Shown: piece after piece, positions 18,875 to 28,817 of the stretch | Numbering within the stretch: position 1 is the stretch's first letter | Layout of the letters: every line of letters starts with the position of its first letter | DNA from: Bacteroidota bacterium | Lineage (GTDB): Bacteria; Bacteroidota; Bacteroidia; Bacteroidales; Cfx3-03 | Direction: 5' to 3' | NCBI GenBank assembly: GCA_013390605.1 | Contig: JACAUB010000001.1 | Coordinates: 4,561,516-4,625,515, forward strand | Length of the DNA stretch: 64,000 nt | Position numbers and translations under genes: made by a program | Notes under the pieces: generated by a model | Databases searched by the model: none | What the model was told of the DNA's origin: nothing | The model's input: the letters and a program-made list of their open reading frames with translations, nothing else

Positions 18875-20434
18875 CTATATTATAAATCTTTTTTTGAAAG
18901 CAGTAATTAATAAACCCACCCAGAAGATCGTCATCGTGCCTATCACAATGATCATGCTTTTATGAAAAGGACTGCGTAAAAATGCATATTTCTCAGGGAA
19001 AAATGACGAAAATGTCATCCAGATAATCACCAGGATCCCAATAATTGTTGCTGTTAACGCCTCTGCGTTTTTAGTAGTTCTACTTACCATACCTAATAGG
19101 AAAAGGCCCAACATACCACCCGCAAATATACCCGACAATTCCCACCACATATCCAACAAACTTTTGATGCCAATCATTGCGATACCGGTTCCCATGCCTA
19201 ACAATCCGAAAGTAATAGTCCCCAAATGAAGTACAAATAGATTTTGCTTCTCGGTGATATCTGGTTTAAAATACCGTTTATAAATATCTATTGAAAACAC
19301 TGTTGCCGAAGAATTCATCCCAGAACTAATCGTACTCATTGCAGCAGATAAAATAGCGGAAATAATCAGCCCCACCAAACCATAGGGAATTTTTGTCACC
19401 ATAAAATGAGGCATTACCTTATCCCCATAGTCAGAAGGTAAAAGCGTAGAAGCCATGCTTTGTACCGCAGTTGCAGAACTACCACTGCCTAAACGTTCAA
19501 CAGCAACCTGTTGCTTAATTACTTCAATAAATTCAGGATGTACCTGATAGTAAGCATACAAACATGTTCCAATCACAAAAAATAAAAACGAGGCAGGAAC
19601 ATACAACCAAACACAAAGCCAAACTGACTTAGAAGCCTCTTTTTCAGAAGTCGCCGTATGATAACGCTGTACATAATTTTGGTCCATACCAAAATTATTC
19701 AGGTTAATAAAGAAGCCATAAAAGAGAACCACCCAGAAAGTAGATTCTGTCAAACTTGGAGAAAAACTACCTAAGCTAAATTTATGATCGTGTTGTCCAA
19801 TCTCGATAATCTTTGATATTCCTCCTGGCATATCACTAACAATCAGATAAATAATCAGAATGGCTCCCAATGTTTTAATTACAGCTTGTACAACTTCAGT
19901 CCATATAACAGCCTCAATACCACCAAGCACAGTATATACAATGATACTCACACCCACTACCAGCATAATTGTTTGCATATGATATCCGGTCAATGCCTGA
20001 AGACTCAATGCAATTCCAAAAAAGATAGTACCCATGCGTGCCAACTGAGTCAATAAGAAGCACACAACTGCATACGTGCGGGCCCAGGCTCCAAAGCGTT
20101 TTTCTAAATGGGTATACGCTGACACACCACCCATATTTCTATAAAAAGGGACAAAATATTTTGAGGCTATCCAAGCGGCTAAAGGCATGGAGATACTAAA
20201 AACGAAGGCATTCCAGTTACTGCCAAAAGCTTTTCCCGGAACGCCTAAAAAAGTGTTACTACTTAAAAACGTCGCATAGATTGAAAGCCCGATAGCCCAT
20301 CCCGGAAGTCTTCCCGAAGCTTTTGTAAATCGTTCAGAACTTTTATTACTTCTTGAAAAGTAAAAACCAATCAATATCATCGCCGCCAGATAAACCGCGA
20401 TTATTGAAAGATCAAGGATAGGAAGGTTACTCAT
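18875..20434 (-). CDS. SSS-family sodium/solute (sugar) symporter
   Basis: A 519-residue inner-membrane protein with about 13-14 hydrophobic segments, starting LDLSIIAVYLAAMILIGFYFSRSNKS. The family signature regions are present: GRLPGWAIGLSIYATFLSSNTFLGVPGKAFG near residues 41-71 and ISAILSAAMSTISSGMNSSATVFSIDIYKR near 358-388. It resembles the SGLT-like sugar symporters often found in Bacteroidetes glycan loci. It would bring the released monosaccharide (glucose, xylose or similar; inference) from periplasm to cytoplasm with sodium. The GH31 alpha-xylosidase-type gene lies 97 bases upstream on the same strand. Confidence 0.93.
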   Translation of the reverse strand: MSNLPILDLSIIAVYLAAMILIGFYFSRSNKSSERFTKASGRLPGWAIGLSIYATFLSSNTFLGVPGKAFGSNWNAFVFSISMPLAAWIASKYFVPFYRNMGGVSAYTHLEKRFGAWARTYAVVCFLLTQLARMGTIFFGIALSLQALTGYHMQTIMLVVGVSIIVYTVLGGIEAVIWTEVVQAVIKTLGAILIIYLIVSDMPGGISKIIEIGQHDHKFSLGSFSPSLTESTFWVVLFYGFFINLNNFGMDQNYVQRYHTATSEKEASKSVWLCVWLYVPASFLFFVIGTCLYAYYQVHPEFIEVIKQQVAVERLGSGSSATAVQSMASTLLPSDYGDKVMPHFMVTKIPYGLVGLIISAILSAAMSTISSGMNSSATVFSIDIYKRYFKPDITEKQNLFVLHLGTITFGLLGMGTGIAMIGIKSLLDMWWELSGIFAGGMLGLFLLGMVSRTTKNAEALTATIIGILVIIWMTFSSFFPEKYAFLRSPFHKSMIIVIGTMTIFWVGLLITAFKKRFII

Positions 20435-20531
20435 TACAAGATATTCGAGAATTTAATAAAAGTACCTACAAACTTACTGGGTTTATTACACAACTTTATT
20501 GAGATCCCTCAATTATTAAAAAAATTGTTTC

Positions 20532-23165
20532 TTATTTTGGTAACACAACAACATTTAAACGATCTCCTTTATACTTTAATGTCATAACTTGTGATTCTGC
20601 CTCTATTCCAACGCCCTTTCCTTCTTCCACAAAAACAATCTTAAATACTTTTTCTTTCGTCATACCCTGATAAGATCCTTTTCGAGCATCAATAGTAAGT
20701 TCTCTGTGTCGATTATTCCACTTTATTGGGATAATTGCAGATTGCCCCTTCTCATAACCATATGAAACACCATCATCCTCATACAATTTAAGCAAAGCAT
20801 CGGCACCGGGGTAAATGCGAAGCTCTGTCACATCATCTACCTTTTCTGAGGTGAATTGCTTTTTGGGACCTAATGGCAAAATAGAACCCGCTCTGACAAA
20901 TAACGGAATTTGATCAATGGGCGAATTCACTTTCAATGTCTGTCCACCAACAGCCCTTTTACCCGTCCAGAAATCATACCATCCTACTTTGTTTTCAGGT
21001 AAGTATACATCCCATGTTTTTACATCCGGAGCCAGAACAGGAGCAACCAATAGCGAAGGACCAAACATATACTCATATTTTTGTTCCAGTGCCTTTCGGT
21101 CTGTAGGAAAATCCATCACTAAAGGACGCATAATCGTCGAAGCATTAAAAGTAACGGCAGCAGCTTGTGCGTATATGTATGGCAGCATACGATAACGAAG
21201 ATTCAGATATTTCAATGCTTCACCTTCCATCTTTTCTCCAAATCGCCAGAACTCGGTATCAGTCTGATAACCATGTACACGTTGCAGCGGACAGAAAGTA
21301 GCAACCTGAAACCAACGTAAAAAACGTTCATGGTACAGAGAATCGGTATACTGCCCTCTTCCGGGACGAAAGAAACCACCCGCATCAAAAGTCCACCAAG
21401 GCAATCCGGTAACCATTAAATTAAGACCTCCTGTAATTTGTCGACGCAAAGTTTCCCAATCGTTTCCAACATCACCCGACCATGTTGCAGAGGCATATCG
21501 TTGCTCTCCTGAAAATGCACTTCGTGTAAGGATACAGACTCTTTTTTCAGGCACATCGCGACGAGAACCTTCATAAACCGTCTTGGTTACAAATAGTGGA
21601 TAAATATTGCGCACCACTTCGCCCGGTAGTCTCCCGTTATCTACTTTTCGTCCTGCAAGATCATCGTTTTCAGGTTCGGTAGCATCCTGCCACCAGGCAT
21701 CAATCTTATATGGAATCAATAACTTCTCGCTAAAGTTTTTCCAATAAAAAGCAGCAGCATCCTTATTAAAGAAATCTACCCATTGAGTATTGAGAATATA
21801 ATAGTTTCTGGCTGAAAATTCTTTTCCCACTTCCGACTTGTCATCTATTTTCGACCAAACAGAAACCATCAATCTGGAATTCATTTTGTGAAGATCCTCT
21901 ACCATCTTTGCAGGATCCGGATAGTCTTTTTCATCAAATTTCATTGCATTCCATCCATATTTGCCCCAATATTGCCAGTCCTGAACCATCAGATCCATGG
22001 GCAGTTTTCGATTCCTGAATTCTGTGGCGTTCTGTAAAATCTCGTCTTGCGTCTTAAAGCGTTCGCGACAATGGATATAACCAAGTGCCCAAAGTGGCAT
22101 CATTGGAGCTGCACCCGATAACTGACGATAGCTGGCAATCACCTCATCGGCTTTGCCGGCAAATACAACATAATCTAATGCATCGGCAGCCGGCGAACGA
22201 AATACTGTTTCATCGTTAACCAAACGATAGAATAATCTGGGTTGATCACTCTTCTCACCGTTTATCAATACACTATGTTTGCCAGCTTCCAATTCTACAA
22301 AGGAACTGGTTGTAGGTGGAAGCCAGTAATTATTGAAGTTAATGATTTCTTTATTATCAATCACTAAATTATATTGGCGTGCCATTTTCTGACCAACATC
22401 TAGTAAAACAGCATATTTACCCTTCTTCTCAACATTGAAAGAGCCCGAGAAACCACTATATTGACGTTTTTCTTTTTTTGTACCTTCAGATGTAGTTACT
22501 TCAACAGTAATAGCCTCACCCGATACACCAACCGGCAACATATCAACTTTCGAATCAGCCGGATTATAATCTGTCAGTCCATAATTATGCCATAGCAAAC
22601 CATAGCCTTTATTAGAAACAATGAATGGTATTGCAATCTGAGTATTTACCTGTGTCAACCTCCGCGTCAAATCCTTGATATTTAAAAACCCATCCTGAAA
22701 TTGTCCGGTTCCAAATATAAATTCATCTGAAGGTGATACAAACTTTTGTTCTACAGCATAAGTCTTTTCTCCTTGAACGGTAGCATTATTAATAATTCGA
22801 CCACCTTCTTTTTCTGAAAGAATAATCTTTCCGAAAGCATCTTTAAACTTTAATACACTCGTATTACGATCAACAACTACCGTAAGTTTCTTAAGCTCAA
22901 TCGATATCTCGCTTTTTGATTCTTTAACTGTAAACGTTGGTATTTTAACCTTTTCAGAAAAAATAATACTTTGACTCATGTGTTTATCTTCTTTCGAAAA
23001 ACGAACTCGCACCGTATTATTCGTTAATGGATAAATAGTTAAGGTCCCACTCGGCAAAGAAAAAATTACCGATGCATCTGTTCTCGACCACTTTTTTATC
23101 TCTCTGGCAATAAGAGATGTAGAACAAAACCAAAAGATTATTAGTAAACTAATTATTTGTTTCAT
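20532..23165 (-). CDS. GH31 alpha-xylosidase-type enzyme with PA14-like insert, exported
   Basis: An 877-residue GH31 with a signal peptide (residues 1-20). An extra beta-rich segment of about 100 residues (about 215-325, SGFSGSFNVEKKGKYAVLLDVGQ and AGKHSVLING) interrupts the N-terminal part, the position and look of the PA14 insert in the xyloglucan alpha-xylosidases BoGH31A and CjXyl31A. The nucleophile is Asp494 (WWQDATEPE) and the acid/base Asp565 (WSGDVGNDW). Removal of alpha-xylose from xyloglucan-type oligosaccharides is therefore the best guess, though no GH5/GH74/GH9 endoglucanase is visible in the window. It is the first gene of the minus-strand locus and faces a divergent TetR gene across 268 bases. 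Confidence 0.92.
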   Translation of the reverse strand: MKQIISLLIIFWFCSTSLIAREIKKWSRTDASVIFSLPSGTLTIYPLTNNTVRVRFSKEDKHMSQSIIFSEKVKIPTFTVKESKSEISIELKKLTVVVDRNTSVLKFKDAFGKIILSEKEGGRIINNATVQGEKTYAVEQKFVSPSDEFIFGTGQFQDGFLNIKDLTRRLTQVNTQIAIPFIVSNKGYGLLWHNYGLTDYNPADSKVDMLPVGVSGEAITVEVTTSEGTKKEKRQYSGFSGSFNVEKKGKYAVLLDVGQKMARQYNLVIDNKEIINFNNYWLPPTTSSFVELEAGKHSVLINGEKSDQPRLFYRLVNDETVFRSPAADALDYVVFAGKADEVIASYRQLSGAAPMMPLWALGYIHCRERFKTQDEILQNATEFRNRKLPMDLMVQDWQYWGKYGWNAMKFDEKDYPDPAKMVEDLHKMNSRLMVSVWSKIDDKSEVGKEFSARNYYILNTQWVDFFNKDAAAFYWKNFSEKLLIPYKIDAWWQDATEPENDDLAGRKVDNGRLPGEVVRNIYPLFVTKTVYEGSRRDVPEKRVCILTRSAFSGEQRYASATWSGDVGNDWETLRRQITGGLNLMVTGLPWWTFDAGGFFRPGRGQYTDSLYHERFLRWFQVATFCPLQRVHGYQTDTEFWRFGEKMEGEALKYLNLRYRMLPYIYAQAAAVTFNASTIMRPLVMDFPTDRKALEQKYEYMFGPSLLVAPVLAPDVKTWDVYLPENKVGWYDFWTGKRAVGGQTLKVNSPIDQIPLFVRAGSILPLGPKKQFTSEKVDDVTELRIYPGADALLKLYEDDGVSYGYEKGQSAIIPIKWNNRHRELTIDARKGSYQGMTKEKVFKIVFVEEGKGVGIEAESQVMTLKYKGDRLNVVVLPK

Positions 23166-23364
23166 TACGTTTTGATAATTTGATTTTTATTATATGGTTA
23201 AATGCTCCCATTTATTTATTCGAAATTAAGGACCTCTCACTTGATTCTTTAGTAGTTTTTACTACCATCCGACTAAAAAACAGATTCAGTGTTATCCGAA
23301 TTTAGTTTTACTACCTCATTGAAAATCTGATTTATCACATTAGAAACAAAAATAATGAAATTAT

Positions 23365-23398
23365 TTTGTCGGTCGAAAAAGAAAAGTATATATCTTTG
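23365..23398 (+). promoter_or_regulatory. Bacteroidetes-type promoter of the TetR gene
   Basis: TTTG at 23365-23368 and TATCTTTG at 23391-23398 match the -33 TTTG and -7 TAnnTTTG boxes of Bacteroidetes primary-sigma promoters. The spacing is 22 bases, about one more than usual. The TetR start codon is 35 bases downstream. Confidence 0.55.
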
Positions 23399-23400
23399 TA

Positions 23401-23416
23401 TTGAATAAATATTCAA
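23401..23416. promoter_or_regulatory. Palindrome at TetR promoter, candidate operator
   Basis: TTGAATAAATATTCAA has 6-base inverted arms and lies directly after the predicted -7 box, at or near the transcription start of the TetR gene. That position suits autorepression by the TetR protein (inference). Confidence 0.45.
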
Positions 23417-23433
23417 CCAATAAATAAACAAAA

Positions 23434-24036
23434 ATGCCTAGAAATAAAGAATCAAATCAGAAGGTTAAGGATGAACGCAGAGAACAAATACTCTCTGTAG
23501 CGCTAATGCTATTTGCAACAAAAGGGCTCGCAGCAACCAGAATTACTGATATCTCAGCAAAGACAGGTATTTCACAAGGTCTTATTTATCATTATTTCAG
23601 TTCAAAAGAAGAGATCTTCGTTTGGTTGATTAGAAGTGCAATGGATAAAATGAACGAAGCTGCACGAAACTTAGAACAGCTTCCTCTCCCTGCTAAAGAA
23701 AAAATCATATTGGCAGCAACAGAATTACTCAAAGGAATTGTAAAAAACGAAAGTACATCTCAATATTATTTTCTCATTACGTTGGCTGCACTATCAGATG
23801 CAATCCCCCTCGAAGCAAAAGAAATCATCAAATCTCAAAACGATGTCAAATACGAAATCGTCACACGCATATTTCAAGAGGGACAAAGGGATGGAGTTAT
23901 GAAAGATCATGATGCAAGGGAAATGGCGACCTTCTTTTTTACAACAATCAACGGACTGGCATTAAATAAGGCTGTCTACGGTAAGAAGTTCAAAATGCCT
24001 GATAATAATATTTTCCTAAATATGTTTTTAAAGTAA
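23434..24036 (+). CDS. TetR/AcrR-family transcriptional regulator
   Basis: A 200-residue regulator. The N-terminal helix-turn-helix domain is clear (RREQILSVALMLFATKGLAATRITDISAKTGISQGLIYHYFSSKEEIFVWLI, about 14-64). The C-terminal helical ligand-binding part is variable, as usual in the family. It precedes an HSL-type esterase gene by 13 bases, so the two form an operon, and the ligand may be related to the esterase substrate or product (inference). A TTGAAT/ATTCAA palindrome at the promoter suggests autoregulation. Confidence 0.93.
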   Translation: MPRNKESNQKVKDERREQILSVALMLFATKGLAATRITDISAKTGISQGLIYHYFSSKEEIFVWLIRSAMDKMNEAARNLEQLPLPAKEKIILAATELLKGIVKNESTSQYYFLITLAALSDAIPLEAKEIIKSQNDVKYEIVTRIFQEGQRDGVMKDHDAREMATFFFTTINGLALNKAVYGKKFKMPDNNIFLNMFLK

Positions 24037-24049
24037 TTGTAAACCAGCT

Positions 24050-24976
24050 ATGCAAAGCTTAAAAAGTAAAATAATATTAGGGCTGATTGTCCATCGACAT
24101 TTATTTAGATTTCAACTACAAAACAAGCCTTTTGATCCTTCGATAGAAGGAATACATGCATTAAGAGATCGCACCGAGAAAGGAGGAAAGATGTTTGGAA
24201 AACTTCCTAAAGATGCAATGATTGTCCCTTTATCGATCAATGAACAATATGCTGAATGGATTAAGTTACCAACGAATAATTCGCAAAAAGCAATGCTTTA
24301 TTTTCATGGTGGCATGTACCTCATTGGATCAGCAGAATCGCATCGCCAGCATGTAATTAAATTTGTCAGTGGAAGTAGTATCAATGCGCTTGTCTTTAAC
24401 TATCGACTCGCACCAGAACATCCATTTCCTGCAGCACTTGATGATGCCTTAGCTGCTTACGATCTCCTTTTAAATGAAGGGTTCCATCCTTCAAACATCG
24501 TATTTGCAGGTGATTCTGCAGGAGGCGGATTATGTCTTGCCACATTGCTTGCAATAAAAGCAAAAGGAATTGCACTTCCGTCATGTGCCGCTGTTCTCTC
24601 TCCATGGACCGATTTAGCCCGTACAGGAAAGTCCTATCAAACCAATGAAAGAAAATGTGTTTCTCCAATCGGATGTGCTGAAAATGCCAGCATCCTTTAT
24701 GCAGCCAATAATGATTTAAGAAATCCCTTCGTTTCACCTTTATATGGCGACTTGAAAGGCCTGCCTCCGCTCCATATCAGTGCAGGAGGCAATGAAATAC
24801 TATTGGACGATTCTATACAATTTGCCCAGAAAGCAAGAGCTGCAGGTGTTGATGTCACGTTGAGAGTTGACAAAGGAATGTGTCACTGTTACCCTGCCTT
24901 TTCGAACCTCTTTAAAGAAGCAAAACTGGCTATGGACGAAATATGTCTGCACCTAAAAAAACATGTTGGATTATAA
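24050..24976 (+). CDS. Alpha/beta-hydrolase of the HSL (hormone-sensitive lipase) group
   Basis: A 308-residue esterase with no signal peptide, so probably cytoplasmic. It has the HSL oxyanion motif (YFHGGMYLIGS, His86-Gly88; the third position is Gly-Met rather than Gly-Gly), YRLAPEHPFPAALDD (about 118-132), and the elbow GDSAGGG with Ser156. The acid lies in ILLDDS and the His in GMCHCYPAF near residue 287. HSL-type bacterial enzymes cleave short-chain acyl esters or act on small molecules; the true substrate is unknown. It forms an operon with the TetR gene. Its last codons and stop lie inside the first arm of a perfect 16-base inverted repeat. Confidence 0.9.
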   Translation: MQSLKSKIILGLIVHRHLFRFQLQNKPFDPSIEGIHALRDRTEKGGKMFGKLPKDAMIVPLSINEQYAEWIKLPTNNSQKAMLYFHGGMYLIGSAESHRQHVIKFVSGSSINALVFNYRLAPEHPFPAALDDALAAYDLLLNEGFHPSNIVFAGDSAGGGLCLATLLAIKAKGIALPSCAAVLSPWTDLARTGKSYQTNERKCVSPIGCAENASILYAANNDLRNPFVSPLYGDLKGLPPLHISAGGNEILLDDSIQFAQKARAAGVDVTLRVDKGMCHCYPAFSNLFKEAKLAMDEICLHLKKHVGL

Positions 24977-24996
24977 TAATTTATAATCCAACATGT
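24961..24996 (+). terminator. Perfect hairpin overlapping the esterase stop codon
   Basis: The arms at 24961-24976 and 24981-24996 are perfectly complementary over 16 bases with a TAAT loop. The first arm includes the last codons and the TAA stop. There is no long T-run after it, so it may act as a terminator or as an mRNA-stabilising 3' structure. Confidence 0.6.
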
Positions 24997-25421
24997 CTCA
25001 GTATTCAGACCATACAAGATACTTCCAGTATTTTGGCTTTATTCACACTCCCATGATTTTAATATCGCTGATTATAAAGCATCCAACTTTCCAGTCAATT
25101 TATAACTAGATACATTTAGAATATCGGTTCTTTTTTTCTATCAAAGTTATATGAAATATTAATCTCAACAGAATTTAAATATCAAAGAGACTATTTTTTG
25201 AAAAGAATATTCAATATTATCAGATGCCTTTACAAATTATTCCACAAACTCGTTTTTAGAATTGATGTTAAGAAAATAAAACAAAATGAGTATAAAAGAA
25301 TAGTTTCACCTGTCTATACAAGTGACCCCTTTGTATCTTAAAAACAGATAACTTTGAAACTGGATTTAACATTATCTTTTTAAAACATCCGGCAACTAAT
25401 CTCAGATCAAGATTTCATATC
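24997..25421. other. AT-rich spacer upstream of the GH106-type gene
   Basis: No gene is seen on either strand. It must contain the promoter of the rhamnosidase-type gene. TAACTTTG at 25349-25356 resembles a -7 box, but the nearest upstream TTTG is only 15 bases away, shorter than usual. Confidence 0.5.
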
Positions 25422-28400
25422 ATGAATGATCAAAATTTAAAGAAGTGTTTTATAAACGGAGCATTGATAGTTACAATGATGCTTCCGGCCTTTGTAGTAA
25501 CTGCCCAAAGACCATTATCAAAAAGCATTACCGCGGCAGTTCTAAAACGGAGTTTTAAAACTCCGCCCGATTCGGTCAGACCCAGTGTCTACTGGTATTG
25601 GCTAAGTGATAATATTTCGCAGCAAGGGGTAAAAAAAGATATTGAGGCTATGGCAAAAGTCGGAATCGGGAGAGCCTTCATTGGCAATATCGGTTTAGGC
25701 AAAGGAGAGATGCCCTATGGAAAAGTAAAACTGTTTTCAGACGAATGGTGGAAAATCACGAAAGTAGCAATCACCACAGCCACAAAGAATGGTATTGATA
25801 TTGGCCTGTTTAATGGTCCCGGTTGGAGCCAGAGTGGAGGTCCCTGGATTAAACCGAATCAATCCATGCGCTATATAGCAGGTAATGAAATCCAGCTGAA
25901 GGGACCTATGCAATTCTCTCAAAAACTACCTCCTACAAAGCCAGATTTCCAGGATGTAGCAGTATTGGCTTTCCCCGTACCCGCTAGTGAAGGTGATGAT
26001 ATTTCAAATCATACCCCAAAAATCACTTCCGATATAACCTTTGATGATATACAAAAACTGTTTGATGGAAATATCAGTACAGGCGCATCGGCAACATCAA
26101 CAGTCACTAACAAAACAATTGCTACAATTGATGTTGAAGTAACCGATCCGTTCACTGCCCGAAGCCTGGTGCTCTATCCTTTAGAAAAATCGTTACGAGC
26201 CGATGTTGAATTGCAAATAAAAGAAGGAGACAATTATCGTAGCATCAAAAAATTTGTGTTCGACAGGACAAATCCTGCATTAAACGTAGGCTTTACACCC
26301 TATGCCCCAGTCGCTATCTCATTTACAGCAACCAGTGCAAAACAATACAGGTTGGTATTGAGCAACATGAACAATGGAGCCGGTTTTGCAGAAATCAAAT
26401 TATCAACAGCCCCCGTGGTCGAAAGATTTGAAGAAAAGCAACTGGCCAAGATGCTGCAAACCCCTTTCCCTTTATGGGTAGAATACCAATGGTCACAACA
26501 GGCTGAGCCCAATGATAAATCTATGATGATTGATCCCGACAAAGTGATCAATATCACGAAAAACCTATCTGCCGATGGTGTATTAAATTGGGATGTTCCA
26601 TCAGGCGATTGGATTGTGATCCGCTACGGCATGTTACCAACAGGTGTAACCAACAGTCCGGCAACTCCTGAAGGACAGGGATTTGAAATTGACAAAATCA
26701 ACAAGGCAGCCATGCAACATCACTTTGACTCTTTCGTTGGTAAAATACAAAATAGTATTCCGGTAGCCGATCGTACCTCCCTAAAATGGATGGTGGCCGA
26801 TAGTTATGAAACCGGTTCACAAAACTGGACCGATAGAATGACAGAAATCTTTAAGAAACAGTATGGTTACGATCCATTGCCATGGTTACCAGTCATGTCA
26901 GGCAGAGTTATAGGATCAGCCGATCAATCAGATCGTTTTTTATGGGATCTCCGAAGGCTGGTAGCCGATAGAGTAGCTTATGAATATGTAGGAGGACTGC
27001 GTGAAGTGAGCAACAAACACGGATTAAAAATGTGGCTGGAAAATTATGGCCATTGGGGTTATCCGTCAGAATTCTTAAAATATGGAGGTCAGGCAGATGA
27101 AGTCTCCGGAGAGTTTTGGAACGAGGGCGAACTTGGAAATATAGAGTGTCGGGCAGCCTCCTCATGCGCACATATTTATGGAAAAACAAGAGTCGCAGCA
27201 GAATCATTTACAGCAGGCGGGTTAGCATATGCCCGATATCCGGGATTATTGAAAAAACGTGGTGACTGGTCGTTTACCGAAGGTATTAATAACACCTTGT
27301 TGCATGTGTTTATCGAGCAGCCTTATGATAGTTTGCCGGGTATTAACGCCTGGTTTGGAACAGAATTCAACAGAAACATCACATGGTTTTATCAGGGTAA
27401 AGCTTTTATAGATTACATCAGAAGATGCAACTTCTTATTGCAGCAAGGCAAGCCGGTAAATGATGTAGCCTATTTTATCAGTGAAGACGCTCCAAAGATG
27501 ACAGGTCTCCGCGACCCGGAATTACCCATAGGCTATTCTTATGATTATATCAATGCTGAGGTTTTGATGGAGCGGGTCAAGGTGAAAGATGGCAACCTTG
27601 TTTTGCCCGATGGCATGAGCTACCACATGTTGGTATTACCCAAACTGGAAACCATGCGACCTGAGTTATTAAGAAAGATCAAGCAACTGGTAACTGAAGG
27701 TGCTACTATTTTAGGCCCTACACCAAGACGTTCGCCCAGTTTGCAAAATTATCCGGAAGCAGACATTGAAGTAAATAAACTAGCCCACGAACTCTGGGGT
27801 AATGTAGATAGTAAAACAGCAACCACTACAAAGTTTGGAAAAGGCAATGTATTGACAGGCATGACAATGAAAGAAGCATTGAATAGCATCAATATCATTC
27901 CTGATGTACTTCTAACAGACAAAGACGTTCTCTATACTCACCGGACAACAAAAAATGGCGAAATCTATTTCCTTACCAACCAAACCGATCGAACCATAAG
28001 TCTATCGCCAGCATTCAGGGTAACAGGGAAACAGCCAGAATGGTGGGATGCCGTAACCGGTGATACACGTTATCTTCCAGTCTTTACACAATCTGCTCTA
28101 ACTACCACAGTACCTTTAAAACTAGAGCCCTATCAAAGTGGTTTTGTGCTCTTCGAAAAGAGTGCCAAAACAACAACGGCTGACAATAATAGTAACTTCC
28201 CCGATGCTACCATTTTATTACAACTAAACAAACCATGGAAAGTTAGCTTTGATGTTGCAAAAAGGGGGCCTGCTCAACCCGTTGTTTTTAACGAGCTATC
28301 CGACTGGAGTTTGAACAGCAACGACCAGATTAAAAACTATTCCGGTACCGCGATTTACCAAACAACATTTAAGGCCAGTACAGTTCGCAAAGGAGAAAAG

Positions 28401-28697
28401 ATATATCTCGATCTTGGAATGGTTAGTGTGATGGGCAAAGTAAAATTAAATGGCATCGATCTTGGCACCGTGTGGACGGCACCCTATAAAGTGGATGCTA
28501 CAGCAGCCGTTAAAGATGGAATTAACACACTCGAAGTAGAAGTGGTCAATACCTGGGTGAATAGGTTGATCGGTGATAGTAAATTACCTGCTGAGCAACG
28601 CAAGACATGGAGCAACGTTAACACCTATACTCCTGAAAGCAAATACCAACAGTCAGGATTGATGGGCCCCGTAACATTGCAATCTGTGAAGTATTAA
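25422..28697 (+). CDS. GH106-type alpha-L-rhamnosidase, exported
   Basis: A 1091-residue glycosidase of the Glyco_hydro_106 type. A hydrophobic signal (ALIVTMMLPAFVVTAQ) lies in the first 29 residues. The catalytic barrel opens with the family hallmark PSVYWYWLSDNISQQGVKKDIEAM followed by GIGRAFIGNIG (about 52-95) and continues through SGEFWNEGELGN, AAESFTAGGLAYARYPG and GINNTLLHVFIEQP (about 565-640). The C-terminus has a beta-sandwich of the beta-galactosidase sugar-binding type (KVKLNGIDLGTVWTAPYKVD, about 1005-1025). Known members remove alpha-L-rhamnose, for example from rhamnogalacturonan. This fits the nearby pectin methylesterase. It stands alone on the plus strand between hairpins, so it is probably transcribed by itself. 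Confidence 0.88.
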   Translation: MNDQNLKKCFINGALIVTMMLPAFVVTAQRPLSKSITAAVLKRSFKTPPDSVRPSVYWYWLSDNISQQGVKKDIEAMAKVGIGRAFIGNIGLGKGEMPYGKVKLFSDEWWKITKVAITTATKNGIDIGLFNGPGWSQSGGPWIKPNQSMRYIAGNEIQLKGPMQFSQKLPPTKPDFQDVAVLAFPVPASEGDDISNHTPKITSDITFDDIQKLFDGNISTGASATSTVTNKTIATIDVEVTDPFTARSLVLYPLEKSLRADVELQIKEGDNYRSIKKFVFDRTNPALNVGFTPYAPVAISFTATSAKQYRLVLSNMNNGAGFAEIKLSTAPVVERFEEKQLAKMLQTPFPLWVEYQWSQQAEPNDKSMMIDPDKVINITKNLSADGVLNWDVPSGDWIVIRYGMLPTGVTNSPATPEGQGFEIDKINKAAMQHHFDSFVGKIQNSIPVADRTSLKWMVADSYETGSQNWTDRMTEIFKKQYGYDPLPWLPVMSGRVIGSADQSDRFLWDLRRLVADRVAYEYVGGLREVSNKHGLKMWLENYGHWGYPSEFLKYGGQADEVSGEFWNEGELGNIECRAASSCAHIYGKTRVAAESFTAGGLAYARYPGLLKKRGDWSFTEGINNTLLHVFIEQPYDSLPGINAWFGTEFNRNITWFYQGKAFIDYIRRCNFLLQQGKPVNDVAYFISEDAPKMTGLRDPELPIGYSYDYINAEVLMERVKVKDGNLVLPDGMSYHMLVLPKLETMRPELLRKIKQLVTEGATILGPTPRRSPSLQNYPEADIEVNKLAHELWGNVDSKTATTTKFGKGNVLTGMTMKEALNSINIIPDVLLTDKDVLYTHRTTKNGEIYFLTNQTDRTISLSPAFRVTGKQPEWWDAVTGDTRYLPVFTQSALTTTVPLKLEPYQSGFVLFEKSAKTTTADNNSNFPDATILLQLNKPWKVSFDVAKRGPAQPVVFNELSDWSLNSNDQIKNYSGTAIYQTTFKASTVRKGEKIYLDLGMVSVMGKVKLNGIDLGTVWTAPYKVDATAAVKDGINTLEVEVVNTWVNRLIGDSKLPAEQRKTWSNVNTYTPESKYQQSGLMGPVTLQSVKY

Positions 28698-28748
28698 AAC
28701 AAATTAATTTACTATCAGAAAGATTATTCATGTGAAATAACTAAAATT

Positions 28749-28797
28749 GCAAGATGTATATTACAAATATTGTAATAAATTGTAATATCCATCTTGC
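28749..28797 (+). terminator. Long hairpin after the GH106-type gene
   Basis: GCAAGATG and CATCTTGC close a long stem, extended by ATATTACAA/TTGTAATAT with one mismatch, 52 bases after the stop. The T-run is weak. Confidence 0.6.
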
Positions 28798-28817
28798 AGA
28801 ATGAATAGATTCAAAAT

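Noticed and set aside
25330..25356. Promoter for the GH106-type gene (TTTG and TAACTTTG)
   Set aside because: The spacing of 15 bases is well short of the usual 19-21, so only the -7-like box was mentioned.
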